Assembly: GCA_023213195.1 (NCBI GenBank)
Contig: CP096135.1
Coordinates: 1,134,616-1,198,615 of the forward strand
Length of the DNA: 64,000 bases
Origin: Sphingobacteriales bacterium JAD_PAG50586_3
GTDB taxonomy: Bacteria; Bacteroidota; Bacteroidia; CAMBQF01
Reading direction: 5' to 3'
This document shows positions 20,914 to 29,872 of the stretch, one piece after another. The notes beneath the pieces were generated by a model. That model did not search any database. It was not told the origin of the DNA and saw nothing but the letters and a program-made list of their open reading frames with translations. The position numbers and the translations under genes were made by a program. How positions within the stretch are numbered: position 1 is the stretch's first letter; each line of letters begins with the position of its first letter.

Positions 20914-21489
20914 ATGAATAATAATATGAATAGCCTCGCAACATCATTAATCAACCTTGGTCAAGGACTTATAACCCTAAAACAATTAAGAACTATGAAA
21001 GTACCAGTTTTAGCCATAGCCTCAACAGCGTTGTTGGCCGGCCTAGCATACAGGGCAATTAAAGGCCCATCGGCAGCACAAGATAAAGATGGTGGCAAAA
21101 AAGCCCCTGTACGTAAGCCATCGGGCCAAGCATCAGCAGGCGCCCGCGCAGTTAAAAGTGCAGGTTCTGCAGCCGAAGAGCTAACTAAAGATGCGGCTAC
21201 CCGCATACACAAAGAGTTTGTTAAGTATAAAAAAGCATCGGGGGCTAAAATGCGTAGCTACGATAAAATGCTGGGCGACTTAAAACACAAACTGTCTGAA
21301 GCCGAAGCTGAGGTAAAAGATAAATACAAAGATGTTTTAGCCGATGCGGAAAAACGCAGCAAAGAATTAAAGAAAAGTATGATGTCTTTTAAAGTTGAAG
21401 GCAAAGAACAGTGGACCGGCTTTAAACGCGATTTTACTAAAGACTTAGAAAGCCTTGGCAAAGACCTTAAAGGTATTGCGCTTAGCTAG
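20914..21489 (+). CDS. YtxH-like membrane-anchored helical protein
   Basis: A 191-aa protein with one hydrophobic segment (VPVLAIASTALLAGLAYRAI, about residues 31-50), a low-complexity Ala/Lys linker, and a long charged helix ending QWTGFKRDFTKDLESLGKDL. The overall plan (single membrane helix near the N-terminus, then soluble coiled coil) resembles YtxH-type stress proteins. The C-terminal W..FKR[DE] motif is shared with the lipoproteins at 18954 and 20423. An internal ATG at 20995 would start just before the membrane segment, so the true start is uncertain. Gap to the upstream gene is 20 bases. Confidence 0.75.
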   Translation: MNNNMNSLATSLINLGQGLITLKQLRTMKVPVLAIASTALLAGLAYRAIKGPSAAQDKDGGKKAPVRKPSGQASAGARAVKSAGSAAEELTKDAATRIHKEFVKYKKASGAKMRSYDKMLGDLKHKLSEAEAEVKDKYKDVLADAEKRSKELKKSMMSFKVEGKEQWTGFKRDFTKDLESLGKDLKGIALS

Positions 21490-21521
21490 TAATATAAACC
21501 TATAAAATCCTTATTCCCGTT

Positions 21522-22147
21522 ATGAAAAAGGCACTTATAATAGCCGGTGCATTGGTAGCTTTTGCGCTGCCAATGCTGGCGCAAGACGATCGTCAACAAC
21601 TACACTTTGGTCTTAAAGCAGGGGTAAATATTTCTAATATTTACGATTCTGAAGACCAACAATTTGAAGCCGACTCTAAAGTAGGTTTTGCAGGGGGTGG
21701 TTACCTTTCAATACCCATTGGCACTTACTTAGGTATTCAGCCCGAGGTGTTATTCTCTCAAAAGGTTTTACCGGCAACGGTAGCTTTTTAGGGTTCGACT
21801 ATAGTTTTACCCGCACCTCTAACTTTTTAGATATACCGGTATTTGTGCAGTTTAAACCCGTACCCTACACCACCTTGTTGTTTGGCCCACAATACTCTTT
21901 TTTACTTAGGCAAACCGACCGTTTTGAAGCCGGTGGTTTAAGCGAAGAAGACCAGGATGATTTTAGTAACGATAACATCCGTAAAAACATCTTTGGCCTT
22001 TCAGCAGGTATAGACATTAACATTAACCGTTTTGTACTGGGCGGCCGCGTTGCATGGGATTTACAAAATAACCATGGAGATGGCACCTCAGACACCCCAC
22101 GCTACAAAAACGTTTGGGGACAAATAACCGGAGGCTTTAGGTTTTAA
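21522..22147 (+). CDS. Outer-membrane beta-barrel protein, paralog B (frameshifted)
   Basis: About 208 aa, closest to paralog A: HFGLKAGVNISNIYDSEDQQ, GGYLSIPIGTYLGIQPEVLFSQK, LDIPVFVQFKP, TTLLFGPQYSFLLRQ, IDININRFVLGGRVAWDLQN and terminal NVWGQITGGFRF. Signal peptide ends LPMLAQ. A4 at 21760-21763 is one base short, and repair gives SQKGFTGNGSFLGFDYSFTR. Sits in the middle of the stress operon, 32 bases after the YtxH-like gene. Confidence 0.9.
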
Positions 22148-22206
22148 TATAAAAACAATGGGGGCTTGGCTGTTATAAGCTATAGCCCCCATAAAACCCA
22201 ATTACT

Positions 22207-22551
22207 ATGAGCACTACAAACCAGGATAAAGACAACAAAGGCAGCGAGCAGGAAAAACAGTTTCCCGGCTACCCGCCATACCCCAAAAGCGAAGATATAT
22301 ACGCCCAAGGGGAAAGGGACGAAACCATTAATCCCGATGATAAATCGAAGATTGTGGAGCAGAAGGAAGAACAGCCTTACGAACGTGCCCCCGAAGGTGA
22401 ATATGATGGTGGTGATTTAGATGTACCTGGTGCCGAACTGGACGATGCTGACGAAGCCATAGGCCGCGAAGACGAAGAAAACAATTACTACAGCCTTGGC
22501 GGAGATAACCACAACGACCTTGAAGAAGACCAAGCTACCGGCCTTGATTAA
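22207..22551 (+). CDS. Acidic disordered cytoplasmic protein
   Basis: A 114-aa protein with no signal, membrane segment or cysteine. It is dominated by Asp/Glu/Gln/Pro (FPGYPPYPKSEDIYAQGER early; YDGGDLDVPGAELDDADEA late) and is predicted to be unfolded. The Y-P-x-Y-P-x-x-E-D-I-Y segment recurs in small proteins of stress loci in related bacteria as far as can be recalled. It could be a hydrophilin-like desiccation protector, but that is an inference. Between barrels B and C in the operon. Confidence 0.75.
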   Translation: MSTTNQDKDNKGSEQEKQFPGYPPYPKSEDIYAQGERDETINPDDKSKIVEQKEEQPYERAPEGEYDGGDLDVPGAELDDADEAIGREDEENNYYSLGGDNHNDLEEDQATGLD

Positions 22552-22568
22552 CTTAAACATCAATAGCT

Positions 22569-23207
22569 ATGAAAAGGATAAACATACTAGCGTTGCTGTT
22601 AATGTTATCGCAGATGGTAGCAGCACAAATCATTGGCGACGACCGCGACAATGTACACTTTGGTATTAAAGCAGGTGTAAACTTTACTAATGTTTATGAT
22701 GCATCGGGCGTTGATTTTAGTTCTGAAAACCGAAATGGTTTTGTAGGTGGTGGTTTTATCTCAGTACCTATTGGCAAATATTTGGGCATACAACCCGAGG
22801 TGCTTTTCTCGCAAAAAGGTGCTAATGCCAAAGGAACTTTAGACGGAGAAGCTTACACATTTAAAAGGACTACCAATAACCTTGATGTACCCATCTTTTT
22901 TCAGGTAAAACCCATACCACACCTGGCTATTGTTGCAGGGCCACAATTATCGTTTTTAATGTCACAAAAAGACGCTTATAGCGCTGATGGCGACAGGATA
23001 ATAATAGAACAGCAATTTAAAAACCAAACCCTGCGCAAAGCCAATGTAGGTATAGCAGGTGGTATAGATGTATGGATATTGAAAATACTACTGTCGGGCC
23101 GCGTTGGCTGCGACTTGCAAAAAAATACAACCACCAGCAGTGCCGGTACACAAGCCCCCAGCTACAAAAACTTTTGGGGACAAGTTACCCTTGGCCTGCG
23201 CTTTTAA
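22569..23207 (+). CDS. Outer-membrane beta-barrel protein, paralog C
   Basis: Intact 212-aa barrel: signal peptide ends MVAAQ, then VHFGIKAGVNFTNVYDASG, GGGFISVPIGKYLGIQPEVLFSQKG, RTTNNLDVPIFFQVKP, LAIVAGPQLSFLMSQKD and terminal FWGQVTLGLRF. The sequence between strands ('LRKANVGIAGGIDVWILKI') is nearer to paralog D at 24166 than to A and B, so the four fall into two pairs. Gap to the acidic gene is 17 bases. Confidence 0.93.
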   Translation: MKRINILALLLMLSQMVAAQIIGDDRDNVHFGIKAGVNFTNVYDASGVDFSSENRNGFVGGGFISVPIGKYLGIQPEVLFSQKGANAKGTLDGEAYTFKRTTNNLDVPIFFQVKPIPHLAIVAGPQLSFLMSQKDAYSADGDRIIIEQQFKNQTLRKANVGIAGGIDVWILKILLSGRVGCDLQKNTTTSSAGTQAPSYKNFWGQVTLGLRF

Positions 23208-23245
23208 AAACGTAATTAATCACTAACAAATAAAAACAAACAATC

Positions 23246-23428
23246 ATGGGAAATTTGCTTTATATCATAGCCGTAATACTAATAATAGCATGGGCTATAG
23301 GCTTTTTAGGTTACCACGCCGGTGGTTTAATCCACATATTACTGGTAATTGCAGTTGTAGCCGTATTGCTACGCATTATAAGGGAGGCGCCAAAAACGTT
23401 TAACCCATACAAATCAATTAAATATTAA
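23246..23428 (+). CDS. lmo0937-family small membrane protein
   Basis: A 60-aa, two-helix membrane protein: LLYIIAVILIIAWAIGFLGYH, a GGLIHILLVIAVVAVLLRII second helix and a short basic tail. The G-N-L-L-Y/W-x-I-A-x-I-L...W-A-I-G-F layout is that of the lmo0937/DUF5670 family, commonly found in stress loci. Its function is unknown. Located between barrel C and the CsbD-like gene with 38- and 19-base gaps. Confidence 0.87.
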   Translation: MGNLLYIIAVILIIAWAIGFLGYHAGGLIHILLVIAVVAVLLRIIREAPKTFNPYKSIKY

Positions 23429-23447
23429 CCATTAAAAAATAGAAATC

Positions 23448-23633
23448 ATGCCGACAACAAAAGCAGAAGGAAGCTGGAACGAGCTTAAAGGAAAACTAAA
23501 ACAAGCGTATGCCGATTTAACAGACGATGATTTGTTATACGAAGAAGGCCAAGCCGACGAAATGTGGGGTAAAATCCAACAAAAAATAGGCAAAAGCAAA
23601 GACGAGATTAAAAAGTTTATAGACAAAGTCTAA
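23448..23633 (+). CDS. CsbD-family general-stress protein
   Basis: A 61-aa soluble protein with the CsbD pattern: SWNELKGKLKQAYADLTDDDLLYEEG followed by a DEMWGKIQQKIGKSKDEIKKFI helix. In Bacillus CsbD is controlled by the general-stress sigma factor; its molecular role is not established. Here it is the last gene of the operon and the strongest hint that the whole cluster is a stress regulon. A hairpin terminator follows within 17 bases. Confidence 0.92.
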   Translation: MPTTKAEGSWNELKGKLKQAYADLTDDDLLYEEGQADEMWGKIQQKIGKSKDEIKKFIDKV

Positions 23634-23649
23634 ATCCTTTTTAATCAAT

Positions 23650-23685
23650 AAAAGCCACCTCGTAACAACCGGGGTGGCTTTTATA
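23650..23685 (+). terminator. Intrinsic terminator of stress operon
   Basis: AAAAGCCACCTCG/CGGGGTGGCTTTT stem (one G-T pair) followed by T-rich sequence, immediately after the CsbD-like stop. Confidence 0.87.
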
Positions 23686-24165
23686 TTTTGTAAAAATCCC
23701 TGTATGACGTTTACTGCATTCCGCCAGCAGCGGAAACAGTTGGGTCTAAAATAACTATCGTAAAAAACGCAGTGAAGCTTACTAAAAAGTGTGCGGGGTA
23801 GTCCACGCCCTGTGTGAACACAAAATTTTGCATGGCAACTAGTGCGGCATGGCATGTGCGAGAGCAAAATTGCAGTGTTTTTGGGCGTGGTGTCTTTTCT
23901 TTGGTTCGTTTCTTTGGACAAGCAAAGAAATGAACGCCGTCGGCAGACAAGCGCCGCAGGCAATGACAATTATTCTAAGGATAAAAACTGAGTGCCATCC
24001 GCACAGGACAATGAAAGATATTATCTCCCCATAACCACTTTTTTCTGATTCCTGACTACTGACCCCTAAAATAACATTTGGCATTGCCTTTGCGTATATC
24101 CCTTTTAAATAGAAAACCGGTTATGCATAAGTACCCCTACCAAACTTTTAAAACAACAAAAACAG
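23686..24165. other. Gene-free region with a hairpin repeat
   Basis: Between the CsbD-like gene and barrel D. It carries the inverted repeat GTTCGTTTCTTTG/CAAAGAAATGAAC at about 23907-23937, a sequence type that recurs in unrelated bacterial phyla. Minus-strand open frames here have no signal or homology signature. Confidence 0.5.
23905..23940. repeat. Palindromic repeat of the TTTCTTTG...CAAAGAAA type
   Basis: A 13-bp near-perfect inverted repeat around GACAAG. Only one copy is seen in this window; the resemblance to dispersed repeats elsewhere is from memory and not tested. Confidence 0.45.
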
Positions 24166-24813
24166 ATGAAGAGGGCACTTATTATTGCTATAGTAGCCGT
24201 GGTTGCTATTGGTGTGCAGGCACAGGCACAAAGAATTGACCAACCAAGGCCAAAAGACAGTCGCAGCCGTTTCCATATTGGGGCTAAGGCAGGGCTAAAC
24301 ATCAACAACGCGTACGATGTAGATACCCGCAACTTTAAATCGGCCAAAAAAAGCGGCTTTATGGGCGGCCTGTTTCTAAACATCCCCATGGGCAGGTTTT
24401 TAGGTTTGCAACTAGAGGGTCTATACTCACAAAAAGGCACCAACGGCACAGGTACTATTAACGGGGTAGAGTACACCCTAAAACGCACCACTAATAATAT
24501 AGATGTGCCGCTAATGCTGCAACTAAAACCGTTTAAGTTTATCAGCATAGTGGCAGGCCCACAATTCTCTTACCTACTATCGCAAAAAGATGTATACGAC
24601 GATGCTGGCAACACAACCGTGCGCGAGCAGTTTACCAACCAAGACATTCGCAAAGCCAACATAGGTGTAACTGCCGGTGCCGATATATACATGCTAGGCT
24701 TGGTCTTTTCTGGCCGCGTAGGGACTGATTTGCTTAAAAACAGTACCAACAGTTCCCTAGCTCCCAACTACAAAAACATTTGGGGCCAACTGGGCGTAGG
24801 TTTCAGGTTTTAA
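24166..24813 (+). CDS. Outer-membrane beta-barrel protein, paralog D
   Basis: Intact 215-aa barrel with a signal peptide ending VQAQAQ. Motifs: HIGAKAGLNINNAYDVDTRN, GGLFLNIPMGRFLGLQLEGL, YSQKGTNGTGTINGVEYTLK, RTTNNIDVPLMLQLKP, ISIVAGPQFSYLLSQKD and terminal NIWGQLGVGFRF. Pairs with paralog C. It is separated from the main operon by 530 bases and has its own terminator, so it is probably transcribed alone. Confidence 0.93.
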   Translation: MKRALIIAIVAVVAIGVQAQAQRIDQPRPKDSRSRFHIGAKAGLNINNAYDVDTRNFKSAKKSGFMGGLFLNIPMGRFLGLQLEGLYSQKGTNGTGTINGVEYTLKRTTNNIDVPLMLQLKPFKFISIVAGPQFSYLLSQKDVYDDAGNTTVREQFTNQDIRKANIGVTAGADIYMLGLVFSGRVGTDLLKNSTNSSLAPNYKNIWGQLGVGFRF

Positions 24814-24891
24814 CTAAAGTAGCAGGTTCCCCGCCCTGCCTTGGGCGTAATAACCCTACATGAGGAGGTCGTAGGGCAATAGGAGGGCAAT

Positions 24892-24925
24892 AAAAAACCC
24901 CCAACATTTATTGTTGGGGGTTTAT
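24892..24925 (+). terminator. Intrinsic terminator
   Basis: AAAACCCCCAACA/TGTTGGGGGTTT stem followed by a T-rich tail, 80 bases after barrel D. Confidence 0.82.
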
Positions 24926-24929
24926 ATTT

Positions 24930-24967
24930 TATTCCCCCTCTCTATCGGAGAGGGGGTTAGGGGGTGA
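24930..24967. repeat. Dispersed CCCTCTC...GAGAGGG palindromic element
   Basis: CCCCCTCTC/GAGAGGGGG palindrome with a GTTAGGGGGTGA tail; same family as modules in the 14581 array and at 48171, 55721, 56495 and 61359. Confidence 0.8.
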
Positions 24968-24972
24968 AGCTC

Positions 24973-27504
24973 TTAGAACTTTAACTGGTACTGTACAGCA
25001 AACGTACGTGGCGCTGCAATATCAAGCGGACGAAGGGTGTAAACACGGTTTAGGGCGTTGTTTACTACAAACGATACGCGAGAGTGGCGGGCAATATCCA
25101 TACCTACACGCAAATCGATAATATAATCGCCTTTGTTATGCTTGGCGCGGAAATCTTGTAAACCGTAGTTTAACAGCGGGTCAAGTTTTTCAAAGATAAT
25201 GTCGATGTTTTTCATGTAGCTATTGTAACGGCAGCTTGCGCCTACCATTAAGCGTTTGTAAACAAACTCAACATCGGCCTTAACAAGGTGGTTAAAACGG
25301 TATTTTAAGCCGCCCGATTTATCAGAGCTGGTGCCTTTGTAAGTTGGGTCTATACCAAATACGCCTTGGAATAATGGGTTGAAGGTAGCAATTTGCTTAT
25401 CAGGCTCAAGGGCTTGAGGGTCCATGTAGGTGTAGCCAAGTAATGTGTTAACGGTTACGTTACCAATTTTGCCGGTACCCATAAGCGATATGTCAACACC
25501 CTTGGTTTCGGTAGTGCCAATGTTTAAAGAGCGGAAACCGATGTCGGCTAACACATCACCGGTAGTACCCCATGGGCCAAAGGTAAACTCAATAGTGTTG
25601 AAAGAGCGTTGGTGGAAGTAGGCAATGTCTAAGTAACCAACAAAGCCTTTGCCAATTTTAATGCCTTGTTTGATACCAATCTCGGCATTCCAAGAGTTTT
25701 CAGGCTGTAGGTCAACATTAGGGTAAATGGCAATAGCGCCCAGGTTTGTGCGGATGTATTTCTCTGCAATGGTTGGGAAACGGTAGCCCTGGCCATAAGA
25801 ACCACGGATGTAGGTTTCGCGGAAAATACCTTTGCGGCTTAGCTTGTAGTTAAAACCGGCACGTACTACAGGCTTGTTGCCTGTTTGGTCGTTAATTTTG
25901 AAAAACTCGTAACGGGCGCCAAGTATAAAGGTTAGGCGGTCGCGGTAACGGTTTTCGTACTGAATGTATAAAGCGCCGTTAGATGAAGAGCTTTTACCGT
26001 CGCCGGCTTCGTTGCCTTCGTATAAGGCAGCTTCGCCTTTGGTAGATGTACCCATAAAGCCACCGGTAACCGATGCCTTCTCTGTAAAGAAACGGGCAAT
26101 TTCGCCGCCAAAACCGGTGCTGTTGCTATCGGCAGCGCTAAAGCGCTTGGTATACTGGTACTCGCCAAACAATAAGTCGAACTTGTTGGCACGGCCACCA
26201 TCGTTATTGTTGTTTTGGCCGTAAAAACGGGTACGTATGCGGTGGGTGCTACCCATATCGTTAGAGTAGTTAAGGAAAGGGTCTAACGCGTAAGTGGTTT
26301 GCTTGGTAAGGGTGTTAGAGCCCGGGTAAGAGTAGTAAAGGCCCGGTGTGGCACCATCTTCCTGGCTGTTTAACCATAGCAGGTTACCGGCGCTCTCGCT
26401 ATACTGTATAAGGCCGTTTACGCCGTAGTTTAGGCCAATTACTTTTTGGTTACGGTAGCGTAGGTTAAAGTTAGCACGGGCGCGTTGCTCAAAGCTTTGG
26501 CGTGGGTCGCGCAGTACAATTTCGCCGTTAGGGCCGGTGTCTTTTACTTTAGGTACATAAACGGTACCGCCAATGCCAGAGTTGTAGTTAAGTATGGTAT
26601 CGGCAACCTCGCGGCCTTTAAAGCCGGTGTCTTTAAAAAGGTTGGCAGCAACCACCATATCTAAGGCGCCAATTCGGCGAGAGTGAAGGAAGTTAACGTT
26701 GCTGGCAAAGAACATATCGTTACCGTTGTAAAAGGCAGTACGCTTGTTGGGGAAGTCGTAAAGCTGGGTCATTAAGGTAACTTTGGTAACAGGGGTATCG
26801 CGTGGGTAAGAGGTGCGAATGTTGATAGCACCACTTAAAGCGGCAGAACCGTATAGTACAGATGAAGCGCCTTTAACAACCTCTATCTGCTCTATATTCT
26901 CGATAGGGAAAAGGCCCCAGCTTGGGCGGCCTGCATCGCCCGATAGGATGGGCAGGTCGTCTATAAGAACCATAACACGGCTACCGGCACCAAAGCTGTA
27001 ACCGCTACCGCCGCGTATCTGGGCTTCGCCGTCTACAATGGCAACACCGGGTGCTTGTTGCATGGCTTGGTCCATACTGGTGGTGGCTTTGTTTTCTACT
27101 ATGGTAGGCCTGATAACATCAATAGTAGATACAATTTGCTCAACAGGCTTAGCGTATTTACTTTCAGATACTACCACAATGCCAATGTTTTGGGCCTCGT
27201 CTTCCATAATAAAGTTAACGTTTACAGTTTCGCCTGCAGTAACGTTAACGGTTTTGGTAATGGGGCGTTTGCTTATTGATTTTACAATAAGGCTGTACTT
27301 GCCTGCGGGCAGGCTTAGGGTAAACTCACCATCAATGTTAGATGCGGCACCTATACCGGGGTTTGCAACATCTTGAATGGTGGCGCCGGGAATACCCTCG
27401 TTGGTTTTGTTGTCGGCTACTTTGCCTTTAACGGTGCCGTTTTGTGCAAAAGCAACAATTGTAAACACTGCACTAAACAGTGTAGTAATAAACAGTTTCT
27501 TCAT
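24973..27504 (-). CDS. TonB-dependent outer-membrane receptor
   Basis: Intact 843-aa receptor. Signal peptide (MKKLFITTLFSAVFTIVAFA), carboxypeptidase-like regulatory domain (about 23-105; GTVKGKVADNKTNEGIPGAT), plug domain (about 110-235; PVEQIVSTIDVI as TonB-box-proximal segment, then QQAPGVAIVDGEAQIRGG, VMVLIDDLPI, IEQIEVVKGASSVLYGSAA), and a 22-strand barrel ending in AVQYQLKF. Imports a siderophore, vitamin or oligomer using TonB energy; the substrate cannot be inferred, as no SusD-like or utilisation gene is adjacent. A short regulatory region separates it from queA. Confidence 0.94.
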   Translation of the reverse strand: MKKLFITTLFSAVFTIVAFAQNGTVKGKVADNKTNEGIPGATIQDVANPGIGAASNIDGEFTLSLPAGKYSLIVKSISKRPITKTVNVTAGETVNVNFIMEDEAQNIGIVVVSESKYAKPVEQIVSTIDVIRPTIVENKATTSMDQAMQQAPGVAIVDGEAQIRGGSGYSFGAGSRVMVLIDDLPILSGDAGRPSWGLFPIENIEQIEVVKGASSVLYGSAALSGAINIRTSYPRDTPVTKVTLMTQLYDFPNKRTAFYNGNDMFFASNVNFLHSRRIGALDMVVAANLFKDTGFKGREVADTILNYNSGIGGTVYVPKVKDTGPNGEIVLRDPRQSFEQRARANFNLRYRNQKVIGLNYGVNGLIQYSESAGNLLWLNSQEDGATPGLYYSYPGSNTLTKQTTYALDPFLNYSNDMGSTHRIRTRFYGQNNNNDGGRANKFDLLFGEYQYTKRFSAADSNSTGFGGEIARFFTEKASVTGGFMGTSTKGEAALYEGNEAGDGKSSSSNGALYIQYENRYRDRLTFILGARYEFFKINDQTGNKPVVRAGFNYKLSRKGIFRETYIRGSYGQGYRFPTIAEKYIRTNLGAIAIYPNVDLQPENSWNAEIGIKQGIKIGKGFVGYLDIAYFHQRSFNTIEFTFGPWGTTGDVLADIGFRSLNIGTTETKGVDISLMGTGKIGNVTVNTLLGYTYMDPQALEPDKQIATFNPLFQGVFGIDPTYKGTSSDKSGGLKYRFNHLVKADVEFVYKRLMVGASCRYNSYMKNIDIIFEKLDPLLNYGLQDFRAKHNKGDYIIDLRVGMDIARHSRVSFVVNNALNRVYTLRPLDIAAPRTFAVQYQLKF

Positions 27505-27903
27505 TGTTAGGATTGGTTAGACTACAAAAAATCAGCGAGCAAGATAGGAATATTTTTATTAGCCTATGTTTACCTAAGCTTATGTTTTGCAGTTGGGTTG
27601 ACATTTTATGAAAAAATTAGTTTAGCAAACAGCTTGGTTTAGTGTGTTTTGGGCAGGATAATGGGTAGCGTTTTTCCATTTTTATACATGATATGTATAA
27701 ACAGATGCAGAAAAAAATGAATTCCATAAATATAATCCCTCCCCACGACCTATGGTCGCGGTACTCCCTTTACAAGGGAGAGTGGTTTCCTACACATGAG
27801 CACAAACTCCCCTTATAAAGGGGGTTGATAATCAGCACTTCGTTTAGCAGAAGCTAAACTCGCATTCTGCAAAGCAGAAGACGGGGGATTTTAGTGACGA
27901 AAC
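27505..27903. other. Gene-free region with palindromic repeats
   Basis: Leader of the TonB receptor, then a repeat block (about 27735-27900) with ACGACCTATGGTCG, CTCCCTTTACAAGGGAG and CCCCTTATAAAGGGG palindromes and CTTCGTTTAGCAGAAG-type small inverted repeats. No coding region seen. Confidence 0.6.
27735..27895. repeat. Composite palindromic repeat block
   Basis: Modules shared in part with 42838-42890 (GGGAGTACTCCC type) and with 58278-58305 (CCTCCCTT-AAGGGGAGG type), next to AGCAGAAG/TTCTGC inverted repeats. Confidence 0.65.
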
Positions 27904-29132
27904 CTATACCTTAAACAACAACGAGCTATCGCCGTAGCTTAAAAAGCGGAAATCGTTGGTAAGGGCATGGTCGTATACCTTGCGCCAATCGGGGCCAATA
28001 AGGGCGGCTATAAGCAACAGCAGCGTGCTTTGCGGCTGGTGGAAGTTAGTTACAATAGCATCGGCAAACTTAAAGGTATAGCCGGGGGCAATAAGCAGGC
28101 GGGTTTTGCCATGTAGCACATTTAGCTTATACTCTTTCATATAGGCTGCAATGCTTTCCAGGGCTTTGCGCGGCTCTACCAACAGGCTGGGGTTAATGTC
28201 GTAAGGCTCCCATTGCTCAATGCTAATATCGGCAGGCTCATCGCCCTCGTAATGGCGCAGCTTTAGGCCCAGCCAATACAGGCTTTCTAAGGTACGCAGG
28301 GCCGTGGTACCCACCGGAATAATAGGGCGGGTTCCTGTAGCGGCTATAAGGGTGTCTAACAGTTCTTTGGTAATATGGATTTGCTCGGCATGCATTTCAT
28401 GCTCGCGCAGGTAATCAACCTTAACGGGTTTAAATGTGCCCGCGCCAACATGCAGCGTAATATGGGCGGTAGTAATGTTTTTAGCAGCAAGGCTGTCTAT
28501 AACATCCTGCGTAAAGTGCAGGCCTGCCGTAGGTGCAGCTACCGAGCCGTGAGAACGTGCATACACCGTTTGGTAACGGTCTTTGTCTGTTTCGTCAGCC
28601 TCGCGTTTTATATAGGGGGCAGTGGTGTTTTACCGCCCACCTCTAGCACACGGGCAAAGCTAAGGTCGGCCGGTTCCCAGCTAAATTTTACAACAAAGGC
28701 ATCGTCTTCTTTACGCAGCTTTTCGGCAGTAAGCTTAACTGTGGTAGTACCATCGTTAAAGGTAGCCACCTGGGGCAGGTCTTTCCAGCGCTTATTGTTG
28801 CCAATAAGGCAGCGCCACACGCAAGAGTTAGATGTGCCCATGGCCAGCTCTATAACTTCCGATGGTTGTAGGGGCTCCAGGCAAAAAACCTCTATGGTGT
28901 CTTTTTCACCAATAAAGAGTATGCGGGCCTGTATAACCTTGGTATCGTTAAAAATTAAAAGGGCGTTATCGGGCAGTGCTGCCGTAAGGTCTTTAAAGAC
29001 AGAATTGCTGCAATTGCCATCTTTATAAACCAAAAGTTTGCTTTGGTCGCGCTCGGCTAATGGAAAATACGCAATGCGCTCGTCGGGCAAAGCATAAGTA
29101 AAATCGGCCATGCGAAGCGCTTGTGGATTCAT
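27904..29132 (-). CDS. queA: tRNA preQ1(34) S-adenosylmethionine ribosyltransferase-isomerase QueA (frameshifted)
   Basis: QueA transfers and rearranges the ribose of SAM onto 7-aminomethyl-7-deazaguanine in tRNA, making epoxyqueuosine. Visible: MADFTYALPDERIAYFPLAERDQSKLLVY start, DNALLIFNDTKVIQARI, and after the break READETDKDRYQTVYAR, GSVAAPTAGLHFT, HVGAGTFKPV, EMHAEQ, PVGTTALRTLES, LLIAPGYTFKFADAIVTNFHQPQSTLL and FRFLSYGDSSLL. The G5 run 28615-28619 is one base short; adding it joins PLPPYIKREADETD. Start is taken at 29132 (MNPQALRMADF). About 409 aa, normal family length. Confidence 0.95.
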
Positions 29133-29327
29133 GGTTAGAGACAACTTTAGGGGCTAAAATAGAAAAGGTTTTGAGTTAAATAGCAAAACACTGATAAAAA
29201 TGTTTTTAGGGCAATGAAAAATTTATTGTAGCATACATCAACAAACACAGCCTATTATAATTTGCAGTACCCGCTTGCGGCGGCAATTATAATTTATATT
29301 TTAGCAAGCAGAAACCGTAACAAGAAG

Positions 29328-29864
29328 ATGAAAAAATTAATCTACACCATTACTGTATTAGCAGCCTTTATGGCCGTATCGTGCAACAACCGCCCAAGCG
29401 AGGGTAACAAGCTGGAGCTTTCGGCATCATCTGCCGAAAAGGTTACCACGTCTGTAGACTATGTGGCTAACTCTAACATCACGTTAAACGATATGTCTAT
29501 CAACGCTAAGTTTGATAGCCTGTTGGCTGCCAACAAGTCTGACAGGGCCAATATCGTATCGGTTAAACTTGTTGAAGCGTCTTTAATTATTACAGACTCT
29601 GTAAACACCTTCGACCGTTTCTCTGACCTTAAACTGAGCATTTTTGGCGATGAAGGCGCTGTAGTAGCCAATAAAACAGGCATACAGGCCAATGGCGCTA
29701 AAGAAATTAAGCTTGATGTGCAGGATAAAGACCTGTACGAGTCTATTAAAAAAGGCGAGGTTATTTTATTGGCTGATGGCAATACCAAAGGCGACACGCT
29801 TGCTGCCGACCTTAAAACCAAGCTGGTATTTAAGCTTAAAATAGAGGCTGCGGCTAAAAAATAA
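29328..29864 (+). CDS. Lipoprotein of unknown function
   Basis: A 178-aa lipoprotein: leader MKKLIYTITVLAAFMAVSC with lipobox Cys19. The mature region reads as a beta-sandwich: EKVTTSVDYVANSNITLNDM, VSVKLVEASLIITDSVNTFDRF and KTKLVFKLKIE ends in lysines. No enzyme motif is visible. It lies eight bases ahead of the tail-anchored protein at 29873, so the pair is probably co-transcribed. A shared promoter region of about 195 bases separates it from divergent queA. Confidence 0.78.
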   Translation: MKKLIYTITVLAAFMAVSCNNRPSEGNKLELSASSAEKVTTSVDYVANSNITLNDMSINAKFDSLLAANKSDRANIVSVKLVEASLIITDSVNTFDRFSDLKLSIFGDEGAVVANKTGIQANGAKEIKLDVQDKDLYESIKKGEVILLADGNTKGDTLAADLKTKLVFKLKIEAAAKK

Positions 29865-29872
29865 ATAACCCC

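Noticed and set aside
23535-24084. Several minus-strand frames between CsbD-like gene and barrel D
   Set aside because: No leader, no conserved motif, overlap a repeat and each other.
28375-29028. Plus-strand 217-aa frame
   Set aside because: Antisense to queA, which has full family conservation.
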